From positions 1 through 49,189 of the forward strand of contig JBFHQE010000018.1 in assembly GCA_041592335.1 (NCBI GenBank): a stretch of DNA of 49,189 nt, in the 5' to 3' direction. The stretch is from JBFHQE01 sp041592335 (GTDB lineage Bacteria > Pseudomonadota > Gammaproteobacteria > Thiohalobacterales > Thiohalobacteraceae). The position numbers were made by a program, and so were the translations under genes. Positions 1 to 7,515 of this stretch are shown here, one piece after another. The notes below the pieces were generated by a model. It did not search any database. It worked only from the letters and a program-made list of their open reading frames with translations, and was not told where the DNA came from. Within the stretch, counting starts at the first letter, position 1, and every line of letters begins with the position of its first letter.

Positions 1-76
1 CGACCTTGTAACCTCGATCAACAACCTGCTTGACGGCTTCAATCTTAAATTCTTCCGGGTAGCGTTTTCCGCTCAT
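1..76 (-). CDS. IS3-family transposase OrfA, N-terminal fragment (cut by window edge)
   Basis: Read on the minus strand from an ATG at 74-76, the frame opens with MSGKRYPEEFKIEAVKQVV, the usual start of the IS3-type OrfA helix-turn-helix protein. Only 25 codons lie inside the window. OrfA binds the element's ends and, with OrfB by programmed frameshift, forms the transposase; that part is family knowledge. The terminal repeat of the element lies just outside it at 79-204, so the element extends leftwards out of the window and its completeness cannot be judged. Confidence 0.8.
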   Translation of the reverse strand, partial: MSGKRYPEEFKIEAVKQVVDRGYKV

Positions 77-78
77 CT

Positions 79-204
79 GTATGCACCTCTTTTTGCGTCA
101 TTGTAACGCTATCAGGTGTCTACAAATCTAGGGGCACACCAGTATGCACCTCTTTTTGCGTCATTGTAACGCTATCAGGTGTCTACAAATCTAGGGGCAC
201 ACCA
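79..204. repeat. Duplicated IS terminus: two tandem 63-bp copies
   Basis: Positions 79-141 and 142-204 carry the same 63-bp sequence apart from the junction base. Read on the minus strand each copy begins TGGTGTGCCCCTAGATTTG, which looks like an IS3-family terminal inverted repeat with the untranslated leader of orfA. A single element should have one such end, so this is either a local tandem duplication or the relic of one copy inserting into, or recombining at, the end of another. Confidence 0.75.
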
Positions 205-332
205 AACAGCAGTTAGGTCCAAAGTGCAAACTGATACTAATTGCTGCCCCATCAGCTAATTCGTATTACGACCACATTGGTTTTACAAACAATCAACGGT
301 GTTGGGTGTTAGAGCGTGATCAAAGTATCAGC

Positions 333-402
333 AGCTAACAATGCGCTCGTGCGGGACGCTGCGCTACTCCGCAGCTTGCGCCCCTTGCCTCAATAGTTAA
401 CT
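333..402. other. attC-like integron recombination site (candidate)
   Basis: A 70-bp segment runs from AGCTAACAATGCG to CTCAATAGTTAACT. It resembles gene-cassette attC sites: a CTAACAA-type R'' box, a GC-rich central hairpin (GCTGCG at 357-362 pairing with CGCAGC at 370-375, flanked by GGG and CCC), and a CTCAA-x2-GTTA-type R' box. The outer boxes pair with one mismatch and do not match the RYYYAAC/GTTRRRY consensus perfectly. No integrase or cassette gene is visible. The rest of 205-464 shows no convincing gene. It may be a degenerate chromosomal-integron site or a chance resemblance. Confidence 0.35.
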
Positions 403-464
403 TCCGCTTCTGATGCATTCCAGCGTTCAGCACCGATGTGAATGGCTTCGCCTTAAAGACTGAA

Positions 465-1340
465 TCAATTCATTCCTGCTTCGCCATGCCAATACCCATT
501 ATTCATTCCATTCGGTATTAATGCCTGAATCGCTTCACCCGCTGCTTCCGGTCGCGTTATGCCGTTCCGACATTGATCAAAAGCGGCGATGATCTGCTGC
601 ATGCCATGTACCTGTGGCACCAGGCGGAGGATATCGACACCCGCCGCGCGCGTGTCGGCATATTCCTGTATCAGGTTGCAGTGTCCCGCAGACAGGGTTT
701 GCACACCATTCAAAATCAGGAACTCTTCATTCTCACCCGTATGCAATAGCAACCCATTCGGGTAATCCAGGCATTTCAGATCACAGTCATCCTTCTGCAG
801 GTTATGCGAGCGGGCGGTGAAGCAACGCGCCGAGTGCGCCAGCGGTAACCGGCCGAAGGCAGTCAGTTCAAACTCGACATTCTCAGGGCGGCGACTGTCC
901 ATTCGAGTCAGCATGGCGCTGGAAAACTCCACCGGCGCGACCCATCGCGTCATGCCCAGTTCAGCCAGTTTATTCAGTGCCCAGGGGTTGTAGACATTAA
1001 TGCTGGGGCCTGCACAAAAGGGACTTCCCTGAAGATGATGCACCGCGCCCATGTCATTGGCTTCCACCCGGAACTCATCCTGTTCGCAAATGCGTTTCAG
1101 CGTGGCGAGTTCCGAACGTGCCTGTACCAGTGCCAGCGTTGAGAGTGCGACTTCCTTGCCAGCGGATTGCAGCATGCGTCCCAATGCCAGCCAGTCATCC
1201 AGTTTCAGTTCGCGCCGCTTGGCACAGACGGTTTCACCAAGGTAGACAATTTCAGCGGGGCTTTCAGCGATGCGCTCATAAAAATCAAACACCACCTGTC
1301 GCGGCCAGAAATAGGGAATAGGGGCGATGGATAATTTCAT
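465..1340 (-). CDS. ubiV: UbiV, O2-independent ubiquinone hydroxylation subunit (peptidase U32 family)
   Basis: UbiV pairs with UbiU to hydroxylate the ubiquinone ring without oxygen, so the cell can make ubiquinone while denitrifying (established for E. coli and Pseudomonas homologues). The 291-residue product starting MKLSIAPIPYFWP aligns along its length with E. coli UbiV, including VCAKRREL near residue 39 and the cysteine cluster ARCFTARS-x5-DDC-x3-C that with the first cysteine binds a 4Fe-4S cluster. I chose the ATG at 1338-1340 because AGGAG lies seven bases upstream and it matches the E. coli start; an in-frame ATG at 1358 would add six residues and overlap the ubiU stop. It is the last gene of a ubiU-ubiV pair. 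Older annotations call this family collagenase-like proteases, but no protease role is expected. Confidence 0.9.
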   Translation of the reverse strand: MKLSIAPIPYFWPRQVVFDFYERIAESPAEIVYLGETVCAKRRELKLDDWLALGRMLQSAGKEVALSTLALVQARSELATLKRICEQDEFRVEANDMGAVHHLQGSPFCAGPSINVYNPWALNKLAELGMTRWVAPVEFSSAMLTRMDSRRPENVEFELTAFGRLPLAHSARCFTARSHNLQKDDCDLKCLDYPNGLLLHTGENEEFLILNGVQTLSAGHCNLIQEYADTRAAGVDILRLVPQVHGMQQIIAAFDQCRNGITRPEAAGEAIQALIPNGMNNGYWHGEAGMN

Positions 1341-1354
1341 AGACATCTCCTGTG

Positions 1355-2350
1355 TCATTGCCAGGGGCGATGGAACGCGCCCAGCGTGGTCTGAACGCCT
1401 TCCGCTACGCGTCCCAGTGTTTCCTGCCAGTGTGCTTGTACCCGGTATTGGTTGGATCCCTGTTGCAGGGAATCGATAGCCTCGCGCCAGACTCGCGTAA
1501 CCTGCGCCACATATGCCGGACTGCGCTGGCGGCCCTCGATCTTGATGGCCTTGACCCCCGCGCTCTGCAATTGCGGCAGCAGTGCCAGGGTGTTCAGGCT
1601 GGTGGGTTCTTCAAATGCATGATAGTGATTGCCGGCCACGGTAAAGCGACCCTTGCACAGTGTGGGATAGCCGGTCTGTTCATGCGGGGCAAAGCGATCA
1701 ATCATGACGCCACCCAGCCGGGTCGTCAGGCCATCGGCCGATTCATGCCAGCTGACAGCCTGCGCAGGGGAACAGACACCGCAGGTATTGGGTGATTGCC
1801 CCGTGACATAGGAGGACAAAAAACAGCGGCCTTCCACCATGACACACAGGCTGCCGAAACCGAATACTTCAATCCCGATCGGACTTTCCTCGATGACAGC
1901 TTCAACCTGTTTCAGGGATAGCACCCGTGGCAGCACGACGCGTTGAATGCCGAACTGTTCGTGATAAAAACGAATCGCGGCAGGATTGGTGGCCGAGCCC
2001 TGCACGGATAGATGCAGGCGCAGGTCGGGCCAGCGTGAGCTGGCATAATCCAGCACGCCCATATCGGCAATGATCAGTGCATCCACGCCCAGTTGCGCCG
2101 CGCGGTCCACAGCTTCCTGCCAGCGCTGCCAGTTATCCGGTTGCGCGTAGGTGTTGATGGCGATAAAGACACGGCGGCCATGTTGCCTGGCATAGGCGAT
2201 CGCCTGTTCAATCTGTGGCTGACTGAAATTCAGTCCGGCGAAATGCCGCGCGTTGGTATTATCCTGAAAGCCGATATACACGGCGTCCGCGCCGTTATCG
2301 ATAGCAGCCTTCAACGTCGGCAGACTGCCGGCAGGGCAGACCAGTTCCAT
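1355..2350 (-). CDS. ubiU: UbiU, O2-independent ubiquinone hydroxylation subunit (peptidase U32 family)
   Basis: A 331-residue U32-family protein starting MELVCPAGSLPTLKAAIDNG, the standard UbiU opening. It forms a heterodimer with UbiV and carries its own 4Fe-4S cluster. Visible candidate ligands are the cysteines in FGSLCVMVEGRCFLSSY, then TCGVCSPA and LCKGRF further on. The start codon overlaps the stop of the upstream radical SAM gene by one base and ubiV follows within 15 bases, so the three genes look co-transcribed. The operon starts next to two FNR-type boxes at 3302-3351, which fits anaerobic induction. The third partner, UbiT (an SCP2-type lipid carrier), is not in the window. Confidence 0.92.
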   Translation of the reverse strand: MELVCPAGSLPTLKAAIDNGADAVYIGFQDNTNARHFAGLNFSQPQIEQAIAYARQHGRRVFIAINTYAQPDNWQRWQEAVDRAAQLGVDALIIADMGVLDYASSRWPDLRLHLSVQGSATNPAAIRFYHEQFGIQRVVLPRVLSLKQVEAVIEESPIGIEVFGFGSLCVMVEGRCFLSSYVTGQSPNTCGVCSPAQAVSWHESADGLTTRLGGVMIDRFAPHEQTGYPTLCKGRFTVAGNHYHAFEEPTSLNTLALLPQLQSAGVKAIKIEGRQRSPAYVAQVTRVWREAIDSLQQGSNQYRVQAHWQETLGRVAEGVQTTLGAFHRPWQ

Positions 2351-3249
2351 TAGTGATGTCTCCGCATGGCCAGTTCCTGTTCAATTGCATTTAACACGCG
2401 CCACTTCTGGTTACACCAATGGGGTGCCAGCAGTATGTTTTCGCTCGCGGTACCCGTCAGTCGGTGAAACACAATCTGTTTCGGCGTGGCTTCAATGATG
2501 TTGGCCGCGATGCGGATGTAGTCATCAATGCCGAGTGGACTGTAGTTCCCGCAACGCCAGTCGTTGGCGAGCCGGGTGCCTTTTACCACATGCAATGGAT
2601 GCAGCTTCAGGCCGTCCACGCCGAGCGCCAGTACCTGCTCCAGGCTGCGCATGGCATGCCAGTCGCCTTCGCCCGGCAGGCCGATAATCAAATGGGTGCA
2701 TACCGGTATCCCCCGACGACGCGCTTCAATAACCGCGTCACGATATTCCGCGAAACCATGGCCACGGTTTACCTGTTCCAGAGTGGTGTCGAAGGCGCTT
2801 TGCAGTCCCAGTTCCAGCCAGACTTCGTAACCCTGGCGCTGGTAACTTTGCAGTAAATCCAGAACCGCATCCGAGATGCAGTCGGGCCGGGTGCCGACGG
2901 AGAGCCCAATTACATCGGGCTCTGCTATCGCCTGGCCATAAAGTTCGTCAAGCAGGGTTACGTCCGCATAAGTGTTGGTATACGCCTGGAAATACGCAAT
3001 AAAACGTTGCGCGCCGGTGCGTTTCAACAGGACTTTACGGCCCGCATCAATCTGTTCCGCTACTCCCGGAAACTGGCGTGCGGCCGGTGTGAAGCTGGCA
3101 TTGTTGCAAAAGGTGCAGCCGCCAATCCCTTTGCTGCCATCCCGGTTAGGGCAGGTGAAACCGGCGTTGATCGCCAGCTTGTGAATACGCTGGCCATAAC
3201 GCGTCAGCAGATCCTGCCCAAAGGTATGAACGTAATCGCTCAGTGCCAA
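2350..3249 (-). CDS. yhcC: YhcC-type radical SAM protein (TIGR01212 family)
   Basis: A 299-residue radical SAM protein. The cluster-binding cysteines appear in FTCPNRDGSKGIGGCTFCNN, the extended spacing typical of the YhcC/TIGR01212 family rather than the classic CxxxCxxC. The exact reaction of the family was long unassigned; tRNA modification has been proposed. The reading frame begins with TTG at 3247-3249, with GGGAG about ten bases upstream; no better in-frame ATG is seen. It is the first gene of a likely yhcC-ubiU-ubiV operon, and its divergent promoter region is shared with norC. Being placed ahead of ubiUV under probable FNR control suggests a role in anaerobic growth, but that is inference. 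Confidence 0.85.
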   Translation of the reverse strand: MALSDYVHTFGQDLLTRYGQRIHKLAINAGFTCPNRDGSKGIGGCTFCNNASFTPAARQFPGVAEQIDAGRKVLLKRTGAQRFIAYFQAYTNTYADVTLLDELYGQAIAEPDVIGLSVGTRPDCISDAVLDLLQSYQRQGYEVWLELGLQSAFDTTLEQVNRGHGFAEYRDAVIEARRRGIPVCTHLIIGLPGEGDWHAMRSLEQVLALGVDGLKLHPLHVVKGTRLANDWRCGNYSPLGIDDYIRIAANIIEATPKQIVFHRLTGTASENILLAPHWCNQKWRVLNAIEQELAMRRHH

Positions 3250-3301
3250 ACCGGTTCTCTCCCAAATCAGGGCATGCTAGCGGCAAGGCTGCGGAGCTGT
3301 A

Positions 3302-3315
3302 TTTGATATCTATCA
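3302..3315. promoter_or_regulatory. FNR/DNR-type operator, perfect match
   Basis: TTGAT-ATCT-ATCAA is a perfect match to the FNR/ANR/DNR consensus, inside the longer inverted repeat GTATTTGAT...ATCAAATAC. It lies about 53 bases upstream of the yhcC start (minus strand) and about 125 bases upstream of norC (plus strand), so it may serve the ubi side, the nor side, or both. Confidence 0.85.
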
Positions 3316-3337
3316 AATACAACACGCCCGTCACGAA

Positions 3338-3351
3338 TTGATCAAAGTCAA
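3338..3351. promoter_or_regulatory. FNR/DNR-type operator (TTGAT-N4-GTCAA)
   Basis: TTGAT-CAAA-GTCAA has one deviation from the symmetric FNR box and matches the form often seen before denitrification genes controlled by DNR. It sits about 90 bases before the norC start codon, a suitable distance for class II activation of norCB with a leader of roughly 50 bases. The downstream promoter was not mapped. Confidence 0.75.
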
Positions 3352-3440
3352 GGATATGCGTCCGTATGAAAGCGCAATATCCGAGTCGCAAGGTAGGTCT
3401 TTCAATTTTTGTATGCCCATTGTTATACGGAGGCGGATTC

Positions 3441-3875
3441 ATGAGCGGGACATTTACCAAGTCCATGGCACGCAACATTTTCTACGGCGGAAGCGTCTTC
3501 TTTGTGTTGCTGTTCCTGGCGTTATCGTTCGATACCAACAGGGCCCTTCCCGACAGGGATAACCGGCAAAACATTACTCCGCTGGTTGCCCAGGGAAAGA
3601 TGCTCTGGGAGGTGAATAACTGTATTGGCTGTCATTCATTACTTGGCGAGGGGGCCTATTACGCGCCCGAGCTGGGCAATGTGTATACCCGTTTCGGTGG
3701 CAGTAAGGAGGCCATCAAGGGCTTTATTGCCGGCAGGCCGAAAGACGGCATTCCGGGTAGACGCAGTATGCCGCAGTTCAATTTTAGCGATGAAGAGCTG
3801 GAGGCGTTGGCGGAGTTCCTGAAGTACAGCTCCGAGATCAACACCGCCAACTGGCCACCGAACATTCAGGGTTAA
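3441..3875 (+). CDS. norC: Nitric oxide reductase subunit C (NorC, membrane cytochrome c)
   Basis: The 144-residue small subunit of cytochrome c-dependent NO reductase. It carries electrons to NorB from the periplasmic side. One N-terminal membrane anchor (about residues 13-30) precedes a single heme c site, CIGCH at 61-65, with the likely axial methionine in RRSMPQF (M110). The motif GEGAYYAPELGNV after the heme site is diagnostic of NorC. The frame is open further upstream, but the ATG at 3441 has GGAGG seven bases before it and gives the family's usual length. norB follows after 10 bases. Confidence 0.96.
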   Translation: MSGTFTKSMARNIFYGGSVFFVLLFLALSFDTNRALPDRDNRQNITPLVAQGKMLWEVNNCIGCHSLLGEGAYYAPELGNVYTRFGGSKEAIKGFIAGRPKDGIPGRRSMPQFNFSDEELEALAEFLKYSSEINTANWPPNIQG

Positions 3876-3885
3876 GGAGACAAGC

Positions 3886-5271
3886 ATGAAATATCAATCG
3901 CAGGCCGTGGCAAAGCCCTATTTTATTGCCGCTATCGGATTGTTTGTTGGCCAGATACTGTTTGGTCTCGTCATGGGGATGCAGTATGTCGTCGGCGACT
4001 TCCTGTTCCCCGAAATACCCTTCAACGTGGCGCGCATGGTGCACACCAATCTGCTGATCGTCTGGTTGCTGTTCGGTTTTATGGGTGCATCCTACTACCT
4101 GGTGCCGGAGGAATCCGAAACCGAGCTTTACAGTCCGAAGCTGGCGCTGGCGTTGTTCTGGATATTCCTGGTTGCCGGTGCGTTGACGATAGTGGGTTAT
4201 CTCGCGGTGCCTTATGCCACGCTGGCCGAGATCACCGGGAATGAACTGTTACCGACCATGGGTCGCGAGTTCCTGGAGCAACCGACCATTACCAAGATCG
4301 GTATTGTCATCGTGGCGCTGGGTTTCCTGTTCAACGTTGCGATGACGGTGCTCAAGGGACGCAAAACCTCGGTTAGCCTGATATTGCTACTGGGCCTGAC
4401 CGGGCTGGCGCTGTTGTTCCTGTTCTCGTTCTATAACCCGGTCAACCTGGTGAAGGACAAGTTCTACTGGTGGTGGGTTGTGCACCTGTGGGTAGAAGGT
4501 GTGTGGGAGCTTATTCTCGGTGCCATCCTGGCGTTCGTGCTGATCAAGGTGACCGGCGTGGACCGCGAAGTCATCGAGAAGTGGCTGTATGTCATCATTG
4601 CCATGACACTGATCACCGGCATTATCGGTACCGGGCATCACTATTACTGGATCGGCGCGCCCGAGTACTGGCAGTGGTGGGGTTCGATTTTCTCCGCGCT
4701 GGAGCCAATTCCTTTCTTCATGATGACGGTGTTTGCCTTCAACATGGTGAACCGTCGCCGTCGTAACCATCCCAACAAGGCAGCTACCCTGTGGGCACTG
4801 GGAACCGCGGTGATGGCCTTCCTTGGCGCTGGCGTGTGGGGCTTCCTGCATACCCTGGCACCGGTGAACTATTACACCCACGGTACCCAGATCACGGCGG
4901 CACACGGCCACATGGCGTTCTATGGTGCATACGTAATGATCGTTCTTACCATGATTTCCTATGCCATGCCCTTGATACGCGGTCGTAACGCGGCCAACAG
5001 CAATCGTTCGCAGGTGATGGAGATGTGGTCATTCTGGTTGATGACCGTATCCATGGTGTTCATTACGTTGTTCCTGACCGCCGCCGGTGTGCTGCAGGTC
5101 TGGTTACAGCGTTACAGCGATGCACCGCTGGGCTTCATGATCGTGCAGGAGAAGATCGAGCTGTTCTACTGGATGCGTGAAGTCGCTGGCGTGGTTTTCT
5201 TTATCGGCTTGCTGCTATATGTCCTGCATTTCTTCGTCGGCAACAGGGAGGCCGAAGCACAGGTGAGTTGA
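3886..5271 (+). CDS. norB: Nitric oxide reductase subunit B (NorB)
   Basis: Catalytic subunit of cNOR, a 461-residue, 12-helix member of the heme-copper oxidase superfamily that reduces 2 NO to N2O at a heme b3/non-heme FeB centre. All expected ligands are present with a constant offset of seven from the Pseudomonas aeruginosa numbering: H53 and H342 for heme b, H340 for heme b3, and H200, H251, H252 with E204 around FeB (VVHLWVEGVWE, GTGHHYYW, AAHGHMAF). It has no N-terminal cytochrome fusion, so it is the cytochrome-fed type rather than a quinol-oxidising qNOR. It is translationally close to norC (GGAG before ATG). A strong stem-loop follows the stop codon. Confidence 0.97.
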   Translation: MKYQSQAVAKPYFIAAIGLFVGQILFGLVMGMQYVVGDFLFPEIPFNVARMVHTNLLIVWLLFGFMGASYYLVPEESETELYSPKLALALFWIFLVAGALTIVGYLAVPYATLAEITGNELLPTMGREFLEQPTITKIGIVIVALGFLFNVAMTVLKGRKTSVSLILLLGLTGLALLFLFSFYNPVNLVKDKFYWWWVVHLWVEGVWELILGAILAFVLIKVTGVDREVIEKWLYVIIAMTLITGIIGTGHHYYWIGAPEYWQWWGSIFSALEPIPFFMMTVFAFNMVNRRRRNHPNKAATLWALGTAVMAFLGAGVWGFLHTLAPVNYYTHGTQITAAHGHMAFYGAYVMIVLTMISYAMPLIRGRNAANSNRSQVMEMWSFWLMTVSMVFITLFLTAAGVLQVWLQRYSDAPLGFMIVQEKIELFYWMREVAGVVFFIGLLLYVLHFFVGNREAEAQVS

Positions 5272-5289
5272 GTGTGTGTGGGCGGTAAC

Positions 5290-5315
5290 CCGGGAGTGGA
5301 ATGAGCCACTCCCGG
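5290..5315 (+). terminator. Stem-loop between norB and norQ (attenuator or mRNA-stability element)
   Basis: CCGGGAGTGG and CCACTCCCGG form a perfect 10-bp stem with a six-base loop, 18 bases after the norB stop. It is not followed by a T tract, so it is unlikely to be a complete rho-independent terminator. It more likely protects norCB mRNA or reduces read-through into norQ. The two functions cannot be told apart from sequence. Confidence 0.65.
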
Positions 5316-5340
5316 TTCAAGTTAACGAAAGGTGATGATT

Positions 5341-6159
5341 ATGGATGCCAGGGTTTCACAGATAACAGCAAACGATCAGGACAATGCGCCCTATTATCAG
5401 CCACAGGGTAGCGAGTGCGCGCTCTTCGAACAGGCGTACCGTCGCCAGCTGCCAGTGATGATCAAGGGTCCGACCGGTTGCGGTAAAACCCGTTTTGTCA
5501 GTCATATGGCTGCGCGGCTGGGGCGGCCATTGATCACGGTTTCCTGTCATGACGATCTGACGGCAGCCGACCTGGTGGGTCGTCACCTGATCAATGAACA
5601 GGGCACGGTCTGGAGCGATGGCCCCTTGACCCGCGCGGTGCGCCAGGGCGCTATCTGTTATCTCGATGAAGTGGTCGAGGCACGCAAGGATACCACCGTG
5701 GTATTGCACCCCCTGACCGATGACCGGCGCATGTTGCCACTGGAGCGTACCGGTGAAACGTTGCAGGCGCCGCCATCCTTCATGCTGGTGGTTTCCTATA
5801 ACCCGGGTTATCAGAATTTTCTGAAGGGCATGAAGCCCAGTACCCGGCAACGCTTCACGGCGTTACACCTGGGTTTTCCGCAACCGGAGATCGAGCGCGA
5901 GGTGTTGCAACGTGAAACGGATATCGATGAACGGCTGGCCCAGCGACTGGTGGTGCTGGCCAATCAATTGCGCAATCTCAAGGATCATGATCTGGATGAG
6001 CCCGCCTCGACGCGTCTTTTGGTGTATGCGGCCAATCTGATCCAGGGTGGCTATCCGCCGCTGGAAGCCTGTCGCGCGGCACTGGTGGAGCCCTTGACGG
6101 ATGATCAGGAAACAGTGCAGGCATTGATGGAAGTGGTGTATGCCACGTTCGGAGACTGA
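5341..6159 (+). CDS. norQ: NorQ, MoxR-type AAA+ ATPase for NO reductase maturation
   Basis: A 272-residue AAA+ ATPase of the MoxR/NorQ group. Walker A is GPTGCGKT at residues 43-50 and Walker B is ICYLDE ending at D109-E110. With NorD it is required to make active NorCB, probably by helping insert the non-heme FeB iron (family knowledge). The frame could also start at GTG 5332 or ATG 5335, but the ATG at 5341 has AAAGG eight bases upstream. Its last 20 bases overlap the start of the next gene, implying coupled translation of the maturation genes. Confidence 0.93.
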   Translation: MDARVSQITANDQDNAPYYQPQGSECALFEQAYRRQLPVMIKGPTGCGKTRFVSHMAARLGRPLITVSCHDDLTAADLVGRHLINEQGTVWSDGPLTRAVRQGAICYLDEVVEARKDTTVVLHPLTDDRRMLPLERTGETLQAPPSFMLVVSYNPGYQNFLKGMKPSTRQRFTALHLGFPQPEIEREVLQRETDIDERLAQRLVVLANQLRNLKDHDLDEPASTRLLVYAANLIQGGYPPLEACRAALVEPLTDDQETVQALMEVVYATFGD

Positions 6160-6541
6160 AGCAGTATCAAGCGATACACGGCTGGCCGTTGCAGCAGAGT
6201 CGCTGTACCTGGTCAATCTGTTGCTGTTGCCCGGCATTGCCTTTGGCATCCTGGTTTTGATTTTGCTCATCAGTCGCAACAGGGTCGGCAATGTTGCGCG
6301 CAATCATTTGCGGCAGACGGTCGCCGCCAGCATCTGGGCCGGTGTGTTGCTGGTGATCGTTTCAGGGGCATCGGTTCTGGCCGGAGGGTTCGATCAGCCG
6401 GCGACTTGGGTTTTCGTAGTGCTTTACTTTGTCACCTGCCACGCAGCGCTGGTGCTGCTCGGTGTAATCGGGCTGGTGAAGGCAATGGCGGGGCAGGTTT
6501 ATCGTTATCCGGTCATCGGGCCAAGGGTCATCACGCAATGA
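6140..6541 (+). CDS. Small membrane protein in the nor operon, function unknown
   Basis: A 133-residue protein with three predicted membrane helices (about residues 22-44, 62-82 and 88-115) and a short soluble N-terminus. The segment VARNHLRQTVAASIW between helices 1 and 2 recalls the small DUF4870/Tic20-like membrane proteins, but I regard that as weak. It overlaps norQ by 20 bases, and its stop overlaps the start of the polyferredoxin gene by ATGA, so it is co-translated between norQ and the polyferredoxin. It has no redox cysteines. A role in NO reductase assembly or as a membrane partner of the next protein is inferred from position only. Confidence 0.8.
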   Translation: MPRSETEAVSSDTRLAVAAESLYLVNLLLLPGIAFGILVLILLISRNRVGNVARNHLRQTVAASIWAGVLLVIVSGASVLAGGFDQPATWVFVVLYFVTCHAALVLLGVIGLVKAMAGQVYRYPVIGPRVITQ

Positions 6542-7512
6542 CTGCAACGCAACGACAGCGCCTGGCATATCGGACAGCATTTTTTATGCTGTTTCTGCTG
6601 GCGCCGGTTCTGGATGTGTTTCGGCTGGATCTGACAGTCGGTCATTTTATTTTCTTCGGCATGGACTGGACGCTTGGGCTTGATCCGTTCCTGCGTGGTG
6701 AAACCGGCGTTGGTCATGCCTTTATCAACCTGTTGCTGCGTGGCTTCCTGCCCATTCTGTTGATTGGCGGTGGTCTGTTGTGGGTGGCGTGGAAATATGG
6801 GCGGCTTTACTGTGGCTGGCTGTGTCCCCATTTTTCCATGGTGGAGATGATTAACGGGCTGATGCTGCGCGCCAGCGGCAGGCCGACACTGTGGGAGCGA
6901 AAGCCATTACCCGAGGTGCGCGCGGATGGCAGTTTACTGCGTCCCCGGGGTTGGCTATGGATTCCTACCGTCGCCATTACCCTGTTGGTGGCCTTTACCT
7001 GGGCACTGGTGTTGCTGACCTATCTTTTGCCGCCAGCTGACATATATTCCAATCTCTGGCACGGGCAGTTAACCCCTAACCAGGCGAGGTTCATCGGTGT
7101 TGGCACGCTTGTATTCATGATTGAGTTCATGATGGCCCGGCATCTTTTCTGCCGCTTTGGTTGTGCCGTGGGCCTGTTCCAGAGCCTGGTATGGATGGCG
7201 AACAAGAAAGCCATGGTGGTGGGCTTCGATGCCAAACGCGCGCGCAGTTGCGCCAGCTGTAATGCCGCCTGTGATAATGCCTGTCCGATGCGGCTTAAAC
7301 CGCGTTCCATCAAGCGCAAGATGTTTACCTGTACCCAGTGCGCGCAATGTATCAGTGCCTGTGAACAGGTTCAGCAGGGCACTCCACAGGGTAGCCTGTT
7401 GCAGTGGGTGGCGGAAGCGGAAGCACTGGCCGTTTCGGACCGAGAGAACTATCCAAAACGAAACACACCGAGCTGTCATATGTCAGGTCTGGTGTCGGTC
7501 GAAGAGGGCTGA
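6538..7512 (+). CDS. NapH/NosR/CcoG-like membrane polyferredoxin in the nor operon
   Basis: A 324-residue membrane iron-sulfur protein. Helices near the N-terminus precede YCGWLCPH (C92, C96); further helices precede CRFGCAVG; then come two 4Fe-4S motifs, CASCNAACDNACP (CxxCxxxCxxxCP) and CTQCAQCISAC (CxxCxxCxxxC). The architecture matches the polyferredoxin half of NosR, NapH and CcoG, which pass electrons across the membrane or reduce metal ions for cofactor assembly. The frame is open upstream, but the ATG at 6538 overlaps the previous stop and begins the conserved part. Between norQ and norD it may reduce iron or supply electrons during NorB maturation; this is inference. Confidence 0.85.
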   Translation: MTATQRQRLAYRTAFFMLFLLAPVLDVFRLDLTVGHFIFFGMDWTLGLDPFLRGETGVGHAFINLLLRGFLPILLIGGGLLWVAWKYGRLYCGWLCPHFSMVEMINGLMLRASGRPTLWERKPLPEVRADGSLLRPRGWLWIPTVAITLLVAFTWALVLLTYLLPPADIYSNLWHGQLTPNQARFIGVGTLVFMIEFMMARHLFCRFGCAVGLFQSLVWMANKKAMVVGFDAKRARSCASCNAACDNACPMRLKPRSIKRKMFTCTQCAQCISACEQVQQGTPQGSLLQWVAEAEALAVSDRENYPKRNTPSCHMSGLVSVEEG

Positions 7513-7515
7513 GCC

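Noticed and set aside
205..332. Coding sequence between the IS end and ubiV
   Set aside because: No frame with a ribosome site or recognisable protein; only the attC-like hairpin further right stood out.
465..2350. Two U32-family proteins readable as collagenase-like proteases
   Set aside because: Sequence and order match UbiV and UbiU, including the 4Fe-4S cysteines, and the denitrification context fits O2-independent ubiquinone synthesis.
6538..7512. NapH of a periplasmic nitrate reductase
   Set aside because: No napA, napB, napC or napG is nearby and the gene is locked between norQ and norD, so only a general NapH/NosR/CcoG-like name is supported.
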